From positions 2,480,001 through 2,544,000 of the forward strand of contig CAUWAG010000004.1 in the NCBI GenBank assembly GCA_963556695.1: a DNA stretch of 64,000 bases. The letters run 5' to 3'. Position 1 is the first letter of the stretch. Every line of letters starts with the position of its first letter. The stretch is from Anthostomella pinea. Lineage: Eukaryota; Ascomycota; Sordariomycetes; Xylariales; Xylariaceae. Below the pieces are notes generated by a model. That model saw only the letters and a program-made list of their open reading frames with translations. It ran no database searches and was not told the origin of the DNA. Shown here one piece after another: positions 11,250 through 24,191 of this stretch. The translations under genes and the position numbers were made by a program.

Positions 11250-14200
11250 TGGGCAGTGGTTGGTAGGTAACAGCGGACAAGACAGCAATGCGATGCCCGA
11301 CTGCGTTACACGTAACACCCACCGATGTACAGTGCCAGCCAGACCAGCCCCCCCGGTTCCTTGGCTTTCACCGTCAAGTCAAGTACGGTAACCATATCGC
11401 TGCTGCGCACTGAAAAGGCAGGGGAGAGAGAGTAGTACCGATCGGGGCGTATGAGAGGTAACAGGTACAAATCGATTGGTCTTCTTGTCGTGGTAACCAC
11501 TATGCAGTAACCGTCAGTTCAGTCAGCCAGCGAGGCTCTCTGGTCGGTGCACCAGAACGGGCAGGAGGAATTCTAATTTGATAGACCGAACGAACTAGCT
11601 AACCAACGGCCGAGGAAAACCTTGTGAGAAACCCCACGCAATTCACACCGGTCTCCCCTGATGAGGCTAATAACAAAACAAAAAAAGACTCGAGACTCCA
11701 TGTGAACGGGCTGGCGAATGGCCCAGCCACCGCCACGTGAGGAACAATGCCTTTGTTTTTCTCACACGAACCCCCATTCGAGACACAAAACGGCGATGGC
11801 TGAGAAAAGCCCCGGTCCGGTCCGGTTCGTGACCACTGACTTCCATGTTACATGTGACGGGAGTCCAATGTATCGCGGGGGCCGCTGTGGACCTCCCAGC
11901 GGTATCTGTCGAAAGAACGAAAGATAGCGAAACCAATAGCTGGCGATCATGGGCCAAGCGTGATCCATGGCCAGAAGGTTGGTATGGGGGGCCCACCGCT
12001 CGGCAAAGATTTACGGCTAGACCGGGGAGAGGGGTCTCGTTAAAGGCCTCCCGACCACGTACCGACCACCTAATCCATGTCGAGAGCGGACGATGAGAGA
12101 CGCGAGAGCAAGTAGCGGTGAGAACGCGACTAATGAGAAGAGCTTGGGCCTGTCGCCCCGCGGGGTGTTTGGATTTTGGGATACAGTACCCTCCTCCTTT
12201 CGTACGGTGCACGCAGTGAGTGGCTGTTAGAGGTGACCTGCTACCTCTCTTCTGGTAACACTTCTGATGGAGAGTACGGTAGATCGTGGATGGAGTGGGA
12301 CTACTAGTATACAGTTCTGCGACAGAGAGGAGCGCGACAAAGAAGTGGCTGGTATATAGAATAGTATACTAAGCTATGAGAGTTGTTAGGTGGGACTATA
12401 CCAGTGAGTGAAAGTCAATTCTTCTCAGCTCAAGATGCTAACCATGTTACCTGCTACCGTATAATCGTGACCTCCAACTGGGCTAGCTTAGCAGCTCACC
12501 TTCTCATAGTAACTAGTTACGAGTTCGACGACAGAAAACTCTCTCAAGGGGCATGTTGTGCATCCTGTCCACGTTCTCAGTTTTGATTGGACCAGCGAGT
12601 ACTTGATATGAAGTCCACGCCGTAGCCGATGGAATCCAATTCGTACACTTAACTGATAACTCTGCTACATAGTGTATAAGAATAGTCCGTCGGTGAGATC
12701 AGTCCAACACTCTGCGGCGCCACACATTCGATCTACGCCTAGCTGTGCCGCTTTCACACCACCACATCGCACTCACTGGTTACCCAATTTGGACAAGGCT
12801 TCTTCCAGCCTCCTGTCGAGGATACCCTAAGGTGTGGCACGGACAACGGTCCGCGCTTGCAGCTCCCTCCCTGCCTGTAGGGCCAAAGATGATATGCATG
12901 GTTCGCAACTTCGTGGATTCGAAACGATCGACTCACATGTCCGCCTCTGTATGTGTGTTGACACGGGAAACGAGATGTTGGGGAAAACGCCTTCCACAAG
13001 TTGCAAGAGAGGATCAATACGAATGTATACTGTGTACTTTGGTGCACTCCACTGATGCTAGCTCATCGTCCTAAGGAAGAATATTCCTAGTGCCCCAGCC
13101 CTAGAGCCCGTCCACACGAGAGGGTTGGTCGTCGTCGACGTGGGCTGCGCTGATTGGACGTGGAACATCCTGGTTGGCACCGGCACCAGGGTACGGAGAG
13201 GTTGGCGCAATACGCAGCTGATAAGAGGTACCTTTGTACCAAGAGACGTGTAACGTATGGAGAGCCCTTCATACCGCTCAGTGAGTATGAGGTAGTCTAG
13301 GATATCGTCGAGTCAAGTGCCGATGCCGCCGTCAAAATCCTATCCCTCTATGCTTTCCTATTGGGAAAGGTTCGGGCATGGGATGTTATTACTCGGCCTT
13401 CGCCGTGCCCTGACGCTGATCTCACTGCCTTTTGAGCCCAACCAACGCGGCATAGGATCAATTACCCTGACCTGGGTCAACTCCTCCTCCAAAGGGCAAC
13501 ATTCACCCTGTTTGTTTGCCAGTTGGTCGCGTTAGGTTCGTGACGAGGTCGGGGCGCTGGGACGAGCTAGCAAAACCCAATTCCCACGTCTTCGGGACGA
13601 TCATCGTATGTCGGTCTAGGGCTCTTGCTGATGACCTGAGATTCCTGACCGACGGCTCGTGCCAGTTGAGGAGAGTGTTCTCATCAGAAGTCATAGGGAC
13701 AACGGCAGCCTGAAACGAACGCCATTACACACACACCCAGCAGGGCCAGACACGGCGAGGCTAGCTGTTGATAATAAATAATCCCCTTCGATTTCTGAAG
13801 ATGACATGTGGGTGAGACAGCCTGATTGGACAGGTGTGAGAGATGCATAGCCGCTGCCCGCTGTGCGTTAGTCTGATGCATGTGCTCAAGCCACCATCAC
13901 TGCCGCCCCTGTCGACATGCTCTGTGCGTGCAGACAACAGCGCTGACGGAAGAAGCTTGTTTCCGTCAGCCGTTGGGCGACAGATGGATCTGAGATCATC
14001 ATGGTCTCCCTAGCTGACACGAGATTGACGACGTGGCGCAGGGAGAGGGATTTCGCGGTTTGCAGTAATAACTCATCGACACGTGCACCGAAGCGAGTGA
14101 AGGGATGAAGGGCTCATCCGGTGTAAGCGAGCCTTGAGTTTACTAGCCAGTTACTTTACGGCGGTATGTTGTACTGTCAAGTATCCCGACTCATCTGGCA

Positions 14201-17200
14201 TCCAACAACCTCCGAGCCCCCGTCATCTGGAAGCGGTGAACGTCAGACCTGGACCGGCCGGTTCTTACTGAGCACCCTGATGACCAATTCCTTACGCCCA
14301 GATGGGCTGATGGGATGACACGCTGTGAGGCGCTCAAGTGGCAAGCTCCGGGCGGTCGTCGCTACATCCGCGCCGAGTTGATGTCTTGGAGGGTTGACAT
14401 TGCTGTCGATCAAGGGGCCAACACGAACGGCTGAGCCTTTTGGCCGTGTTTCGAGTGATATCGACAGTGGTATGAACGGCTGCGAACCTGGAAGGCGGTC
14501 TCCTGCAAATCGACGGGGAATGAGGCGTCTATATGTACATTACCTGGTTGATAGGATTGCATCTGGCCCTGGGGAGGCTCGTGGTGATGCGGTGCGGATG
14601 GATAGATGTCATGCATGAAATGAGGCATATCATGCAGTGGGCATTGATGAGGCTCTCTTGCACAGCATGTGAGTCACTTTGTCTGGTACCCACCCTCGCC
14701 CGGCGTGAGGGTATTCCATTCGACCAGTCAGTTCTTCTGCAAGCAACGATGGCACGAGATCCCATGCGCCGGCCTGGCATGGCAGTCAGTTGTGCAGAGT
14801 GCAAGAGAGCTGCATGGAAGCATGCGCCTCTCCGGAGCCGCGCAGATGGTGAATCACAGGAACCCCCAAACCCCCAAACCCAACCTCCCACGATGCATGG
14901 AAAGAAGCTCTACTGTATTACGGCTCCCGACGACGTGGAATTTGATTTTGCTGTGCGTCGATCCACTGGCGCACGGAAGCAGTGCCTGCAGTTCGACTGA
15001 CGCCGGTACAGAGTAGCGCTCATCTGCCATCTCGACCAGGCTCTGGCTCGTGCTTCTCTTGGGGTGTGCTGGCTCCGCAAACTGCCCAATCTGGGCACCC
15101 TTCCGCCCCCTGTGATCGTCCGACTGAGACAGAACCCTGAGCATATCAGACAACCAAAGGAAGACACGGCAGCTAGGGCCAGACGGTGGTCGCTGACCAT
15201 GTGGCTGGCCATGGATAACGCTCGTTGATCCTTTGATTAGCCATCTGATAGACATGTGCTGAATGAGACCATCCTCGACCGCCAGTTGTCGTGGGTGAGC
15301 CAGTAGGCTGCGTCCACGAAAGAGGCACGGAACTAGAGGTCTCAGCCACGCTGTCAAGCCCGCTTCCTCACGACCATGAGGACATTCGGTGATTGGCGGG
15401 CCGATCATACAGCCTTGTCGATTATTGCTTGGATTCTGACTATGACGCTTGTCCGAAGCCGAACTGTTTCTGTTTGCTTGCAGGAAAGATCCTGTCTCGA
15501 AGCTGGGGTCGCCGAAGTTATCGCAGCCAGAGTCACATCCTGGCCCTTGAAAGTACGCATCTGGACGGTGAGGGTTCGAGATGTTACCCTGATTTGAGGT
15601 TGCAACAGGCTCGCTGGAGCATCTGGAAGCCCGAGGGACTGGGAGTGCCCGTATATAGCGCAAACACGGCAATGCCCCGATCCGATAGGGATGGTCGTTC
15701 ATGGTCGCGAAATAGAATCAACCCAGTTTTCGCCAGTCTATGGTAGACTGCGCCGCTCCCGAGTGGAGTGGTACAAATCTTATTGGAGGAGCACGTTCTC
15801 CCCTCATGATCAGGTCGTTCTATACCTACGTAGCTGAATCCATGGACCATGAGTGCGTGGACGGATGGACGTATCGAGGTATTGAGGAGGAGTGACAGCA
15901 ACGCACCATCCCTGCCACCCACTGTGCCCCTGCCAGGCGGATCAAGGATATGCATGCAAGAGACGGGCTTGGCAGCTGCAGTCTGAATTCCCCCTCGCAG
16001 ACAGATGGTGGGCCCTCACGGAATCTTGCATAGGGATACGTAAGTGCTGCAGAGAGAACAGTGCGGCATCTTCTAGCAAGCTTCAAGCCCCACCTCAAGA
16101 GGCCATCTCCCGCCTTTGCTTTTCTAGTGTCGTCGTAGGTCGACGGTCGATCAAGTTCAACTCGCCAAGGGGCTGGCCGATGAGATCGGTCCAGGGGAAA
16201 GAGGAAGGACGACGACGGGCTGGACACAGTCAGTGAGCTAGTATACGAAGAACTTTCCTCACTCGTAGCGGCCCGGGTGAATGGCAGCCTACTCTGTAGT
16301 AAGTACACAGCACGTTGGTTGGATACACGCTATCCGCTTCGACCGAGAACTTCCACGCAGGTAATTGCGTGAGGTCTTGCTTTGGAACTCTAAGATGTAT
16401 GTTGCGTTGTTGTGCGTTCTATGAGAGTTGGAAAGCAACTCAATTGCGAAACATTCAAGCCCGTGGACTCGATAGTAGTGCCGTTTCTCTTCCGGTCTTG
16501 GTTTCAAGTAATGGGAGACTCGCCACAAGGTGTGTAGAATGTCGTCTCCAGACGTCTACTTCGTGGGTCGCTTGAAACCCAATATCAAACGTACCCTACA
16601 TGCTACCACATGAAGCAGGAGTAACAAACATACCTCTGCCATGTATCACAAAGGCCTTTGCCGTCCACTGAGGCGTAGCAGGGTAAATGGTAGGATACAG
16701 AGTGTACCTACATCTCGTGTCTGCATCCCACAAGGGCCGCCGGGGACCGGGGCGTACATGAGCATCCCATCATCGTGCATCATGCAGGAAAGGATCCGTC
16801 AGATGAAAGTTCGATGCGGAAGCACGAGCCATAGTGAGCTTCAAGGCGTGTCTGGTGATGATATGACCGTATTGTTTGAGGAAGGAGACAAGGCATATTG
16901 TCACCACAACGGGCTAGACCAGTGGCCGCCTTGCGAATGGCTTGCTCATTCGAGCCGTACAATTGGCAGGAGAGAAAAGGTCATCAAGGTCCCTTTATTT
17001 TCTCGATCAAGATTGGGGGACCTGGGGACCGGAGCCTAGAGTGCCATGGCAGCATGGGGGGGCGCGTCGGATGGATGCAAATGAAGGATCGCCTTGCATC
17101 TTTCGACAGACGGCCAAACAGACGCACTTTAAACTCGCAGGACGCCCACTCTGCCATACATGCATACTGCGTGCATGCACAGACCAGACGGGGCCCTGAC

Positions 17201-20200
17201 TGATCGTATGCATTGGCTGCCGTCTTGACTGAACGTCTCCCATCTGCTAACCTAGTCGCATGTCAGACGAACGGCTGGGTAACGCACGCTCGATCGTACG
17301 TACACAGTAGGAATACCTGTCCTTGACATGTCGGTGCTGCGGGTGGTTGGCAAGTCTGGACGGAGCGCCTGGAACCCGACAACCCGACGGCTGTCGTTGA
17401 CTTTGATGTGTAAAAAGGCCCCGGTACATGTACTTCCGTATCAGGTGAACAAAACTTCAACCCATGTCTCTAATCCGGATCTGACTTCGGTCCGCGAGAA
17501 TCAGGATGGCGATGGCCCGTGAACTGACTGATTAGTGGCTGGCATGGGTTGTTGGCAGACCTGGACCTGAAGGCGTTGTAACCCTGACAGATCCACTGCT
17601 CGGCCAGGGTACTGATCACATGTACCAACAGCAGCAAAAATTGAAGGTTGGAGATGGAGAGAAAAAGGGGAAGATGAGAGCCAAGACAGATCTTTTAGAG
17701 CTGTTGAGCAAGCACCGGTAGGGTGACCAGAGCAGAGGCTTGAATATGTCTACAGACACGCCCCGGTCCAGGAGGGAAAGGAGGGAAATGTCGATTTTCT
17801 TCCATATTACAACACTCTATCAGGCGCTTGAGGCAATCCCAGCCGCTTGTTATTGTGTAATCACCATCATCATGCAAATTCCCTGGCGAGAATATATTCC
17901 CAACTCTGGGCATCGTCTGCCTTGTCTGACTGTACCGTGAGGTCCATTAATTAATATGGCTGAGAGGGCATCCGATAAGAGGCGCCGATATCGACGCGGA
18001 GATAAGAGGGCAGAAGAATAATAAATAAGCGCCTCAGGATTCAGGACGCCCGCCGGTTGGAGGAAGCCAGGGACTTCGGAAGAGCCACGCCAAGTCGGGG
18101 CAGCGCCATTGGCGTGGCAGAGAATAACGCAGTAGAAGAGACATTTTGATACGACCGGTCTCCCTTCGAGGGCTGAAGGCTGAAGTGTGAAAAGTCAACC
18201 GTTTCCCGGCATTGTCGAGCCCGAGAGACACACATGTGCTCTCGGACGTGGAAAATGTGAAACTTGAGGTTCGAAGAAGCTCTCTCTGCAAGGCTATGTC
18301 TGTAGATATGCAAGTATACTAAGGACTTCGTACATTACCTTACTACCTAGTAAATGCGCATGCCATCTGATGAACCACTATTTGGGACACACCATCACGA
18401 CGGGATGTATTCGCGCGAGAACCTCGAACCGATGCTAGGAGAAGCCACCCAAGCCACCAGCGTCTCAGAAGCCCAATCCGCGATATATTAAACCTGGTAC
18501 TTTGTGCCCCGATGCCACGCCTGGATAGTGTGACGGACCGCGGGAGAGGGAGGGGAGAGGAGAGAGGTCGAGAGGCCCGCGCCGGCGAGGCCTGCTACGG
18601 CTACGGCTGTTACGCTGTCCAGTTCCAATTCGTCGGCGGTCATCGCTTGTCTGCGCTGTTCCAGCAGCGACCCCTGCCGCTCCCCTCCCAGCAATTCCAC
18701 ACCACAGACACATGCAGGTAACTGTGTCTACACAGTGAATGACCACCGCACTACTTACCAAGGTATCGAATTCGGATAGTTGAGATTCAAGTTCAGGCCG
18801 GGTCGAGTCAAGTCGTTGAGCCCCAATGTGCTTGGTGGGATTGACTTTCAGAGAAATAAGGTACATGAGAAACGGCATAGCCGGGGTGCATCGTGAGTCT
18901 ATAAGGTTATATATGAACACCTTCAATGCACAGGTCACATGCTATTCTATCTACCTCTGCCTCTGGGGATCTGTATATAACCTGCTTCGGTGCAAGTCGG
19001 GAAGCATTGGAACCTTGACCTGAATTTCTTCGACAAACGTGACATGATCTCTCTCTAGCTGTGGCCATTCCGTCCATCGTTCGCTGTCAGACTTGCGTTG
19101 AACTGCCTGCAGGGACTTGGATGATGGAAGAGGCTTCAATCTGGAGTCTGGACATCAACAATATCTCGCGGCGTACAGAGACCGGGTGCGCACTGTGCCC
19201 GGTCACAGGACCCACTCAGCTTTCGTGACCACCCAGTCGATCCTCGACACCAGACCGAACATTCGAACAGACCCCGCTCCTCGGCCTAAGCACCCAAGGT
19301 TACTAAAACTGGCAAAGAGGATAGCAGATGGATAGCGAACACGAGAACATTCCTGGGGGTCTAGTAGGACACCCGGACGGACGGGTTTGACGTGACGTGA
19401 CGAGCACGAGTCTACCAGAACCACCTAGACAGAGACTTCGACTTACTATATCATAAGCTCGGTAACAAGGACTATAGCAAGAGGGGCGGCTTGACTCGGA
19501 CTTCGGGCTTACACACTACACCAGTCCATACCCATATCCACCTCATGTCCACGTCGAGCTGTTCCTTGCACGGTACTGCATCTATACCCATGCAAAGTAC
19601 ATTCCCCTCCTCGTACACAGCACAGAAGTCAGATTTACACATACTGTAGGACTATATTCCGCAGCTATGCGCGGTACAAGGTCTGACTTTGAAGGTCATT
19701 GAGCAACACCAACATTGGAATGGTCGACTACTATTGGAAAAGTAGTCCCAACAACTTGTGCTTTCTGGTCAGGTCAGGTCTGATCAGTCAGCCCAGCCTG
19801 TTCGTTCTTACACAGTATGTGCCTTCAATGTTGTTGTTGGCCAGCTGCTCTCGCCCACGCGCTCCCTCATTCGCCGGCCCCGTCGAATCGAAACCCCTCC
19901 CCTCGTCCACGGTACCTAAAGGAGATATGGTACGTTTGATTGTATAGACTTACACCACGCTCCCCCTTGCAAGCGACCCTGTTCACACGCCACCAACATT
20001 GAAAAGAAGCCACACTGGAACCTGCTAGCTGTACCACCTTGGGCCTGCCGCCTGCTAAAGACGAGAACAGTTGAACTCCCCATGCTGCGTCGTTCCTCTG
20101 TGCAAGATAGAGGCCCAAAGTGCTGTAAGCCGTCTGATACTGCTGGTATGTTGATACATGCAGGCTATAGCGCGTATACTGCGTAACCTAGCTACCTCCA

Positions 20201-20289
20201 GACGATGTTTATAGAGATAGCTCGGTATCTGTCCCGCAGAGCATGGAACCCGCCAGCCTCTTTTGCATGTAATCCCATCCATCCACCTG

Positions 20290-20321
20290 CCCTGCCCTAC
20301 CCTACCCTACCCTACCCTACC
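20290..20321. repeat. (CCCTA)n pentanucleotide repeat
   Basis: About six tandem units, the first being CCCTG. The pentamer resembles but is not the fungal telomere hexamer CCCTAA. Confidence 0.85.
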
Positions 20322-20735
20322 TGCAAGGTATTCCTCCTCCTTGTCACCTCTCCGCCGCTCTCCCCAGCGCGACAACACACCCAACCCCAGCCAGCAAGCA
20401 CGGCGCAGGCCAGCAGGCGCACCACACTCCGGTGCTGCCTGGTCAGTGCTGCGTCCCATGTTAGATAACCTCATGTAGATACCTAAGGTGCTGTGATCTC
20501 CAAGACCTGAGCTCAAGAGCGCAAGGTACCTGGCTGGCCTGTGCCCCTAGCCCGTCCAAAAGACCGACCCCTCCACTGTCCAGGCCCCCCAGGCCCCAGG
20601 CCCCTGACCCGGCAGCACCTGTACCGTATGGGCTAGCCTACCGTTCCGTCCGCATCGCTCAGGTCTAACTTTGAAGGTCTAAAAGGTCGGGTCTAACCAA
20701 GCTGGACTCCTGGAGGTCTCAACCCACTACCTAGT

Positions 20736-20769
20736 ATCCACTATCCACTATCCACTACCTACCCACTAT
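20736..20769. repeat. (TATCCAC)n short tandem repeat
   Basis: Several imperfect heptamer units of TATCCAC/TACCCAC type upstream of the stuA leader. Confidence 0.7.
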
Positions 20770-20799
20770 CCACACTGAAGACTGCAGCAGTACCTCTGC

Positions 20800-22197
20800 C
20801 TGCTACCTCGACCTCCTCCACCACCTCACCTCTCGACTATCTTTCTGATTCTCACCACCACCTCCGCCGTGGACAACTTCGTCTGTTTCTCTCTCCTCTA
20901 CCCTCCCCTCCTCTTCTCGCGATCCCTTCCAGTCCGACCTCCTCGTTTTCTGGACGACAGGGTCACCGAGGTCTGGAAAGAAGGTATGTTCTTGTCGTGT
21001 CCCCCATCCCAAGTTCCATAGGTATTTGCGCAAACTCTGCCCACCTCCACCTCCACTTCCACTGCCTTCCCCCCAAGTGTATACCTGCATTGCATCTTGT
21101 CCGCGCAATTTAGGAGCTGATGTTCCTGCGTTAGAGTTGAGTGCCGTTCTACCCACAGACAAGAGCCACCTGAGAGCCCCGGGCGTGCCCATGTGTGTGT
21201 CTGCTTGAGTTGCGTGTGTGGATCTTTCTGCGTTGGTGCGAGAGTATTGGCTTTTCAAACGACCTACCGACCTACCGACCTTCCACGATAACGTCTCCGA
21301 CTTACCCGGCTCGGTCCCTACTCCAACATTGTTTCGGTTCCGTCTACGACGCCGGTGCGAGCACACATTTGCCGGAGCTCCTCGATTCCTCGTGCAGATA
21401 CTCAGCAATCCACTCCAAGTCGCACCCTCGAACTTGCCCGCACCCAACGCACCCCCCAACAGCCTCTTCATACTTCCAGGCATTTGCGACGCAATTGACC
21501 GGAGGACGAAGGGCCATTGACGACCTCAACGATCTGCAGGACATCTCTTTCGGGAAAGGAAGGACTTGTGTGTTTGGTCATCCGTTTCGGGAGCGAGCCA
21601 CCAACATCCGACTGGTTATCACCAAATTTCCTCGACTCTTTCACTCACCTACCAGATCGCCCACGTGGTTTTAATTTGGCAGTCAATTGCCAATTGAGCA
21701 GATCACTCGCCTTGCCCAAGTCGTGCTGCCCGTCCACATTCGCATCTGTGACCCAATTCTTCATTGGGTCCTCCTACTCAGAATACAGGTCGGTGTTCGT
21801 CAGCTTCGTCTGAGCTTCAGTCAACCACGCCTCTTTCGGCTGTTCTGCCGAAGTCGTAAAGCTGGATCTACCGCCCATCTCCCATTCGAAAACCCGGGGA
21901 CCGTCCGACGTGCCACCATACTACGGTGCTCCTGCTGCGCAGCGCCTGCCGTATGTAAGTGAGAGGTTGCCTTCATTGCCCATACCGCAACCGCCTTTGG
22001 CGTACTCTTCCAGTACCTCGTCACCCCGGGTTAGCTCGATCGCATCTTCGGCGAGTTCGAACGGCGATTCACAGTCGTCTTTCACCTCGGCTCCGTCTTC
22101 GACCGGTCCCAAGACCCCTTCGCCCAATCTCCCAGTCACATCGGCCTTGTCTGCTCCGCATTCCCAGACCATTGGTGGATACGATCAGTATTCAGCA
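20800..22197 (+). promoter_or_regulatory. Putative stuA promoter / long mRNA leader
   Basis: The sequence is rich in C+T tracts on the coding strand, as in fungal promoters and leaders. It contains several short upstream ORFs. The stuA frame itself is open from just after a TGA at 21811 to the chosen ATG, but has no in-frame ATG before 22198. A GTAAGT donor-like site lies at about 21956, so a leader intron or alternative first exon is possible. In Aspergillus nidulans stuA is known to have long leaders with upstream ORFs and more than one transcript; the parallel here is inference. Confidence 0.4.
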
Positions 22198-24191
22198 ATG
22201 AATTCGGCACCCCCAGACATGTACTACCAAGCTCAGCACATGTCTGCAGGTCCAACACCGCAACCTCAGACGGTGACCTCGAATGCACTGCCGCAATATG
22301 GACATCAGCAGCCTACATTATTACAGCCCGCCACGCAGTATTCTCCTGCTCCCTATCCGTATGGCTACGGCAATGGAATGACCTCGCCGCAGTCAGCACC
22401 GCCAGTGTCGAACTCGATGGGTGCTCCGAATGTACTTCCTCTTCCCGGTGTTCCTAACCAGCCAGGCATGCAAAATCAATACCAGGGGTTCGATACCACT
22501 GGCCAGATTGCCCCACCGGGGATGAAACCTCGAGTGACGGCTACGCTCTGGGAAGATGAAGGCAGCTTGTGTTTCCAGGTGGAGGCTCGAGGCATCTGTG
22601 TTGCTCGTCGTGAAGGTACGGTCATCTGTAACGGTTTGTCAAAAGCCAGCAAGCTCACCGATTTTTAGACAACCACATGATCAATGGCACGAAACTGCTC
22701 AATGTTGCTGGTATGACACGCGGCAGGCGAGACGGTATCTTGAAGAGCGAGAAAGTGCGACATGTGGTGAAGATTGGGCCGATGCATCTCAAGGGCGTCT
22801 GGTAAGTGGGACTGTGGGTTCTGGGCGTGTAACGGCTGCTGATAACTGTGATTAGGATACCTTTCGAGAGAGCTCTGGACTTTGCTAACAAGGAGAAAAT
22901 CACCGAGCTCCTATATCCCCTCTTTGTGCACAACATAGGAGCGCTCTTATATCATCCGACGAATCAGAACCGAACGAACCAGGTTATGGCCGCCGCAGAG
23001 CGCCGGAAGCAGGAGCAGCAAAGCCAGATGAGGAACGGTCCCGGTCCCGGTCCTGCGCCGCCTGGTGGCGTACTGCCATCCATACAGCAGCACCACCACC
23101 ACATGGGCCTGCCTGGTCCGCAACCCTCCCTACCGTCGCATAACAGCACAGGGCGGCCCTCCCTAGACAGAGCACACACTTTCCCGACACCGCCAACGAG
23201 TGCATCGAGCGTGATGGGAAGCATGGGGGCTTCAGAGAACTATCAGTGGGGCCAACAGGGAATGAATGGTGCGCAAGGTGCTAACCCCATGTCCATCGAC
23301 ACGGGGCTTAGCAACGCTGCTCGGTCAATGCCGGCGACTCCGGCGACTACCCCTCCTGGAAACTCATTGCAAAGCATGCAGCCATATCCCCAGGGTACCC
23401 AGCCCTACGACAGCTCGCGAGGCATCTATGCCCCGGCGCAGCAGTCGCCGTATCCTCCTTCGAACAACAGCCCGCAGGATAGAAACCTCTACGGCCAATC
23501 CGGCCCGTACATGAAGAACGAGATGGGACCCCCGTCTGGGCGGCCTACTGGCCCTGGAAACGAGCATTCTGAAGTGAAGCCTTCCAATGGTATGATGCAG
23601 CATGGCGATGGAGTTCCCCATTCGACGGGCGAAGATGAAGCGGAACACGAGGCCGAATACACCCACGATAGTGGAGCGTATGATGCCGGCCGAGCCGCAT
23701 ACAACTACAATGCCACTCCGGTTGCTCCCATGGCGGGTGACCACCAGCACTTGTCTTCTGATATGACTGGGTCTCCTAACCATCAAGCTGGTTCCGGCCG
23801 GGCTACCCCTCGAACTGCTGGTCCCCAGCAACCGTACTACCCTCAGCAGACAGGATACAGTACACCGCCGCGCGTGCCACCCCCATCATCGAGTCTGTAT
23901 AATGTAATGAGCAACGATCGAGGTCCGTCCAATGGTGCACCGGCACCCGATGTTTATAGTTCGCAGAACGAGATGGGCGGCCAGATGCAGAATGGCTACG
24001 GTACGCAAACGGTATTGAACGGAGCACCGGGTCCGTTAAAACGAGGGCGTGATGATGAAGATGATCTCCCGAGACCCTCCAGCGGCGGAATGGACCTGAA
24101 GCGCCGGAAAACTATGATCGACGGCCCGATGCCTACGCCCGGTTACGACGCCATGAGTCGACCTGCCTCGGCTGTGTCACGACGAAGATAG
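22198..24191 (+). CDS. stuA: APSES transcription factor StuA
   Basis: Developmental regulator of the APSES bHLH-like family that controls conidiophore and other morphogenesis in ascomycetes. Three exons (22198-22615, 22669-22801, 22856-24191; introns 53 and 54 nt) encode about 628 residues. A Gln/Pro/Tyr-rich N-terminus leads to the APSES domain (about residues 109-215). Its hallmarks are all present: [16 protein letters not shown], the [11 protein letters not shown] stretch across the first intron, [22 protein letters not shown] and [16 protein letters not shown]. The long Pro/Ser/Gln-rich C-terminal half is probably disordered. It ends with two basic clusters (LKRGRDDE and [10 protein letters not shown]) that form a nuclear localisation signal. 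The start [11 protein letters not shown] is the first in-frame ATG; an upstream spliced start is possible. Confidence 0.93.

Larger units (their letters stand above)
7799..22197. other. About 14.4-kb gene-poor region upstream of stuA
   Basis: I find no ORF pair that joins by plausible splice sites into a recognisable protein. The ORFs present are short, arginine/serine/proline-rich and overlap on both strands, as expected by chance in moderately GC-rich DNA. The region holds several simple repeats (listed separately). From about 20.8 kb it becomes pyrimidine-rich, probably the promoter and long 5' leader of stuA. Noncoding transcripts cannot be judged from sequence alone. Confidence 0.55.

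Noticed and set aside
14854..15702. 282-codon minus-strand ORF in the gene desert
   Set aside because: No domain, signal peptide or membrane segment, and a mixed R/S/P/G composition typical of chance ORFs. No splice partners found, although its length is slightly notable.
20290..20321. Interstitial telomere repeat
   Set aside because: The unit is the pentamer CCCTA, not the CCCTAA hexamer usual in ascomycete telomeres, and the flanks are ordinary sequence.
21910..22197. stuA start at 21910
   Set aside because: The codon there is GTG and the upstream frame has no ATG; the first ATG is at 22198.
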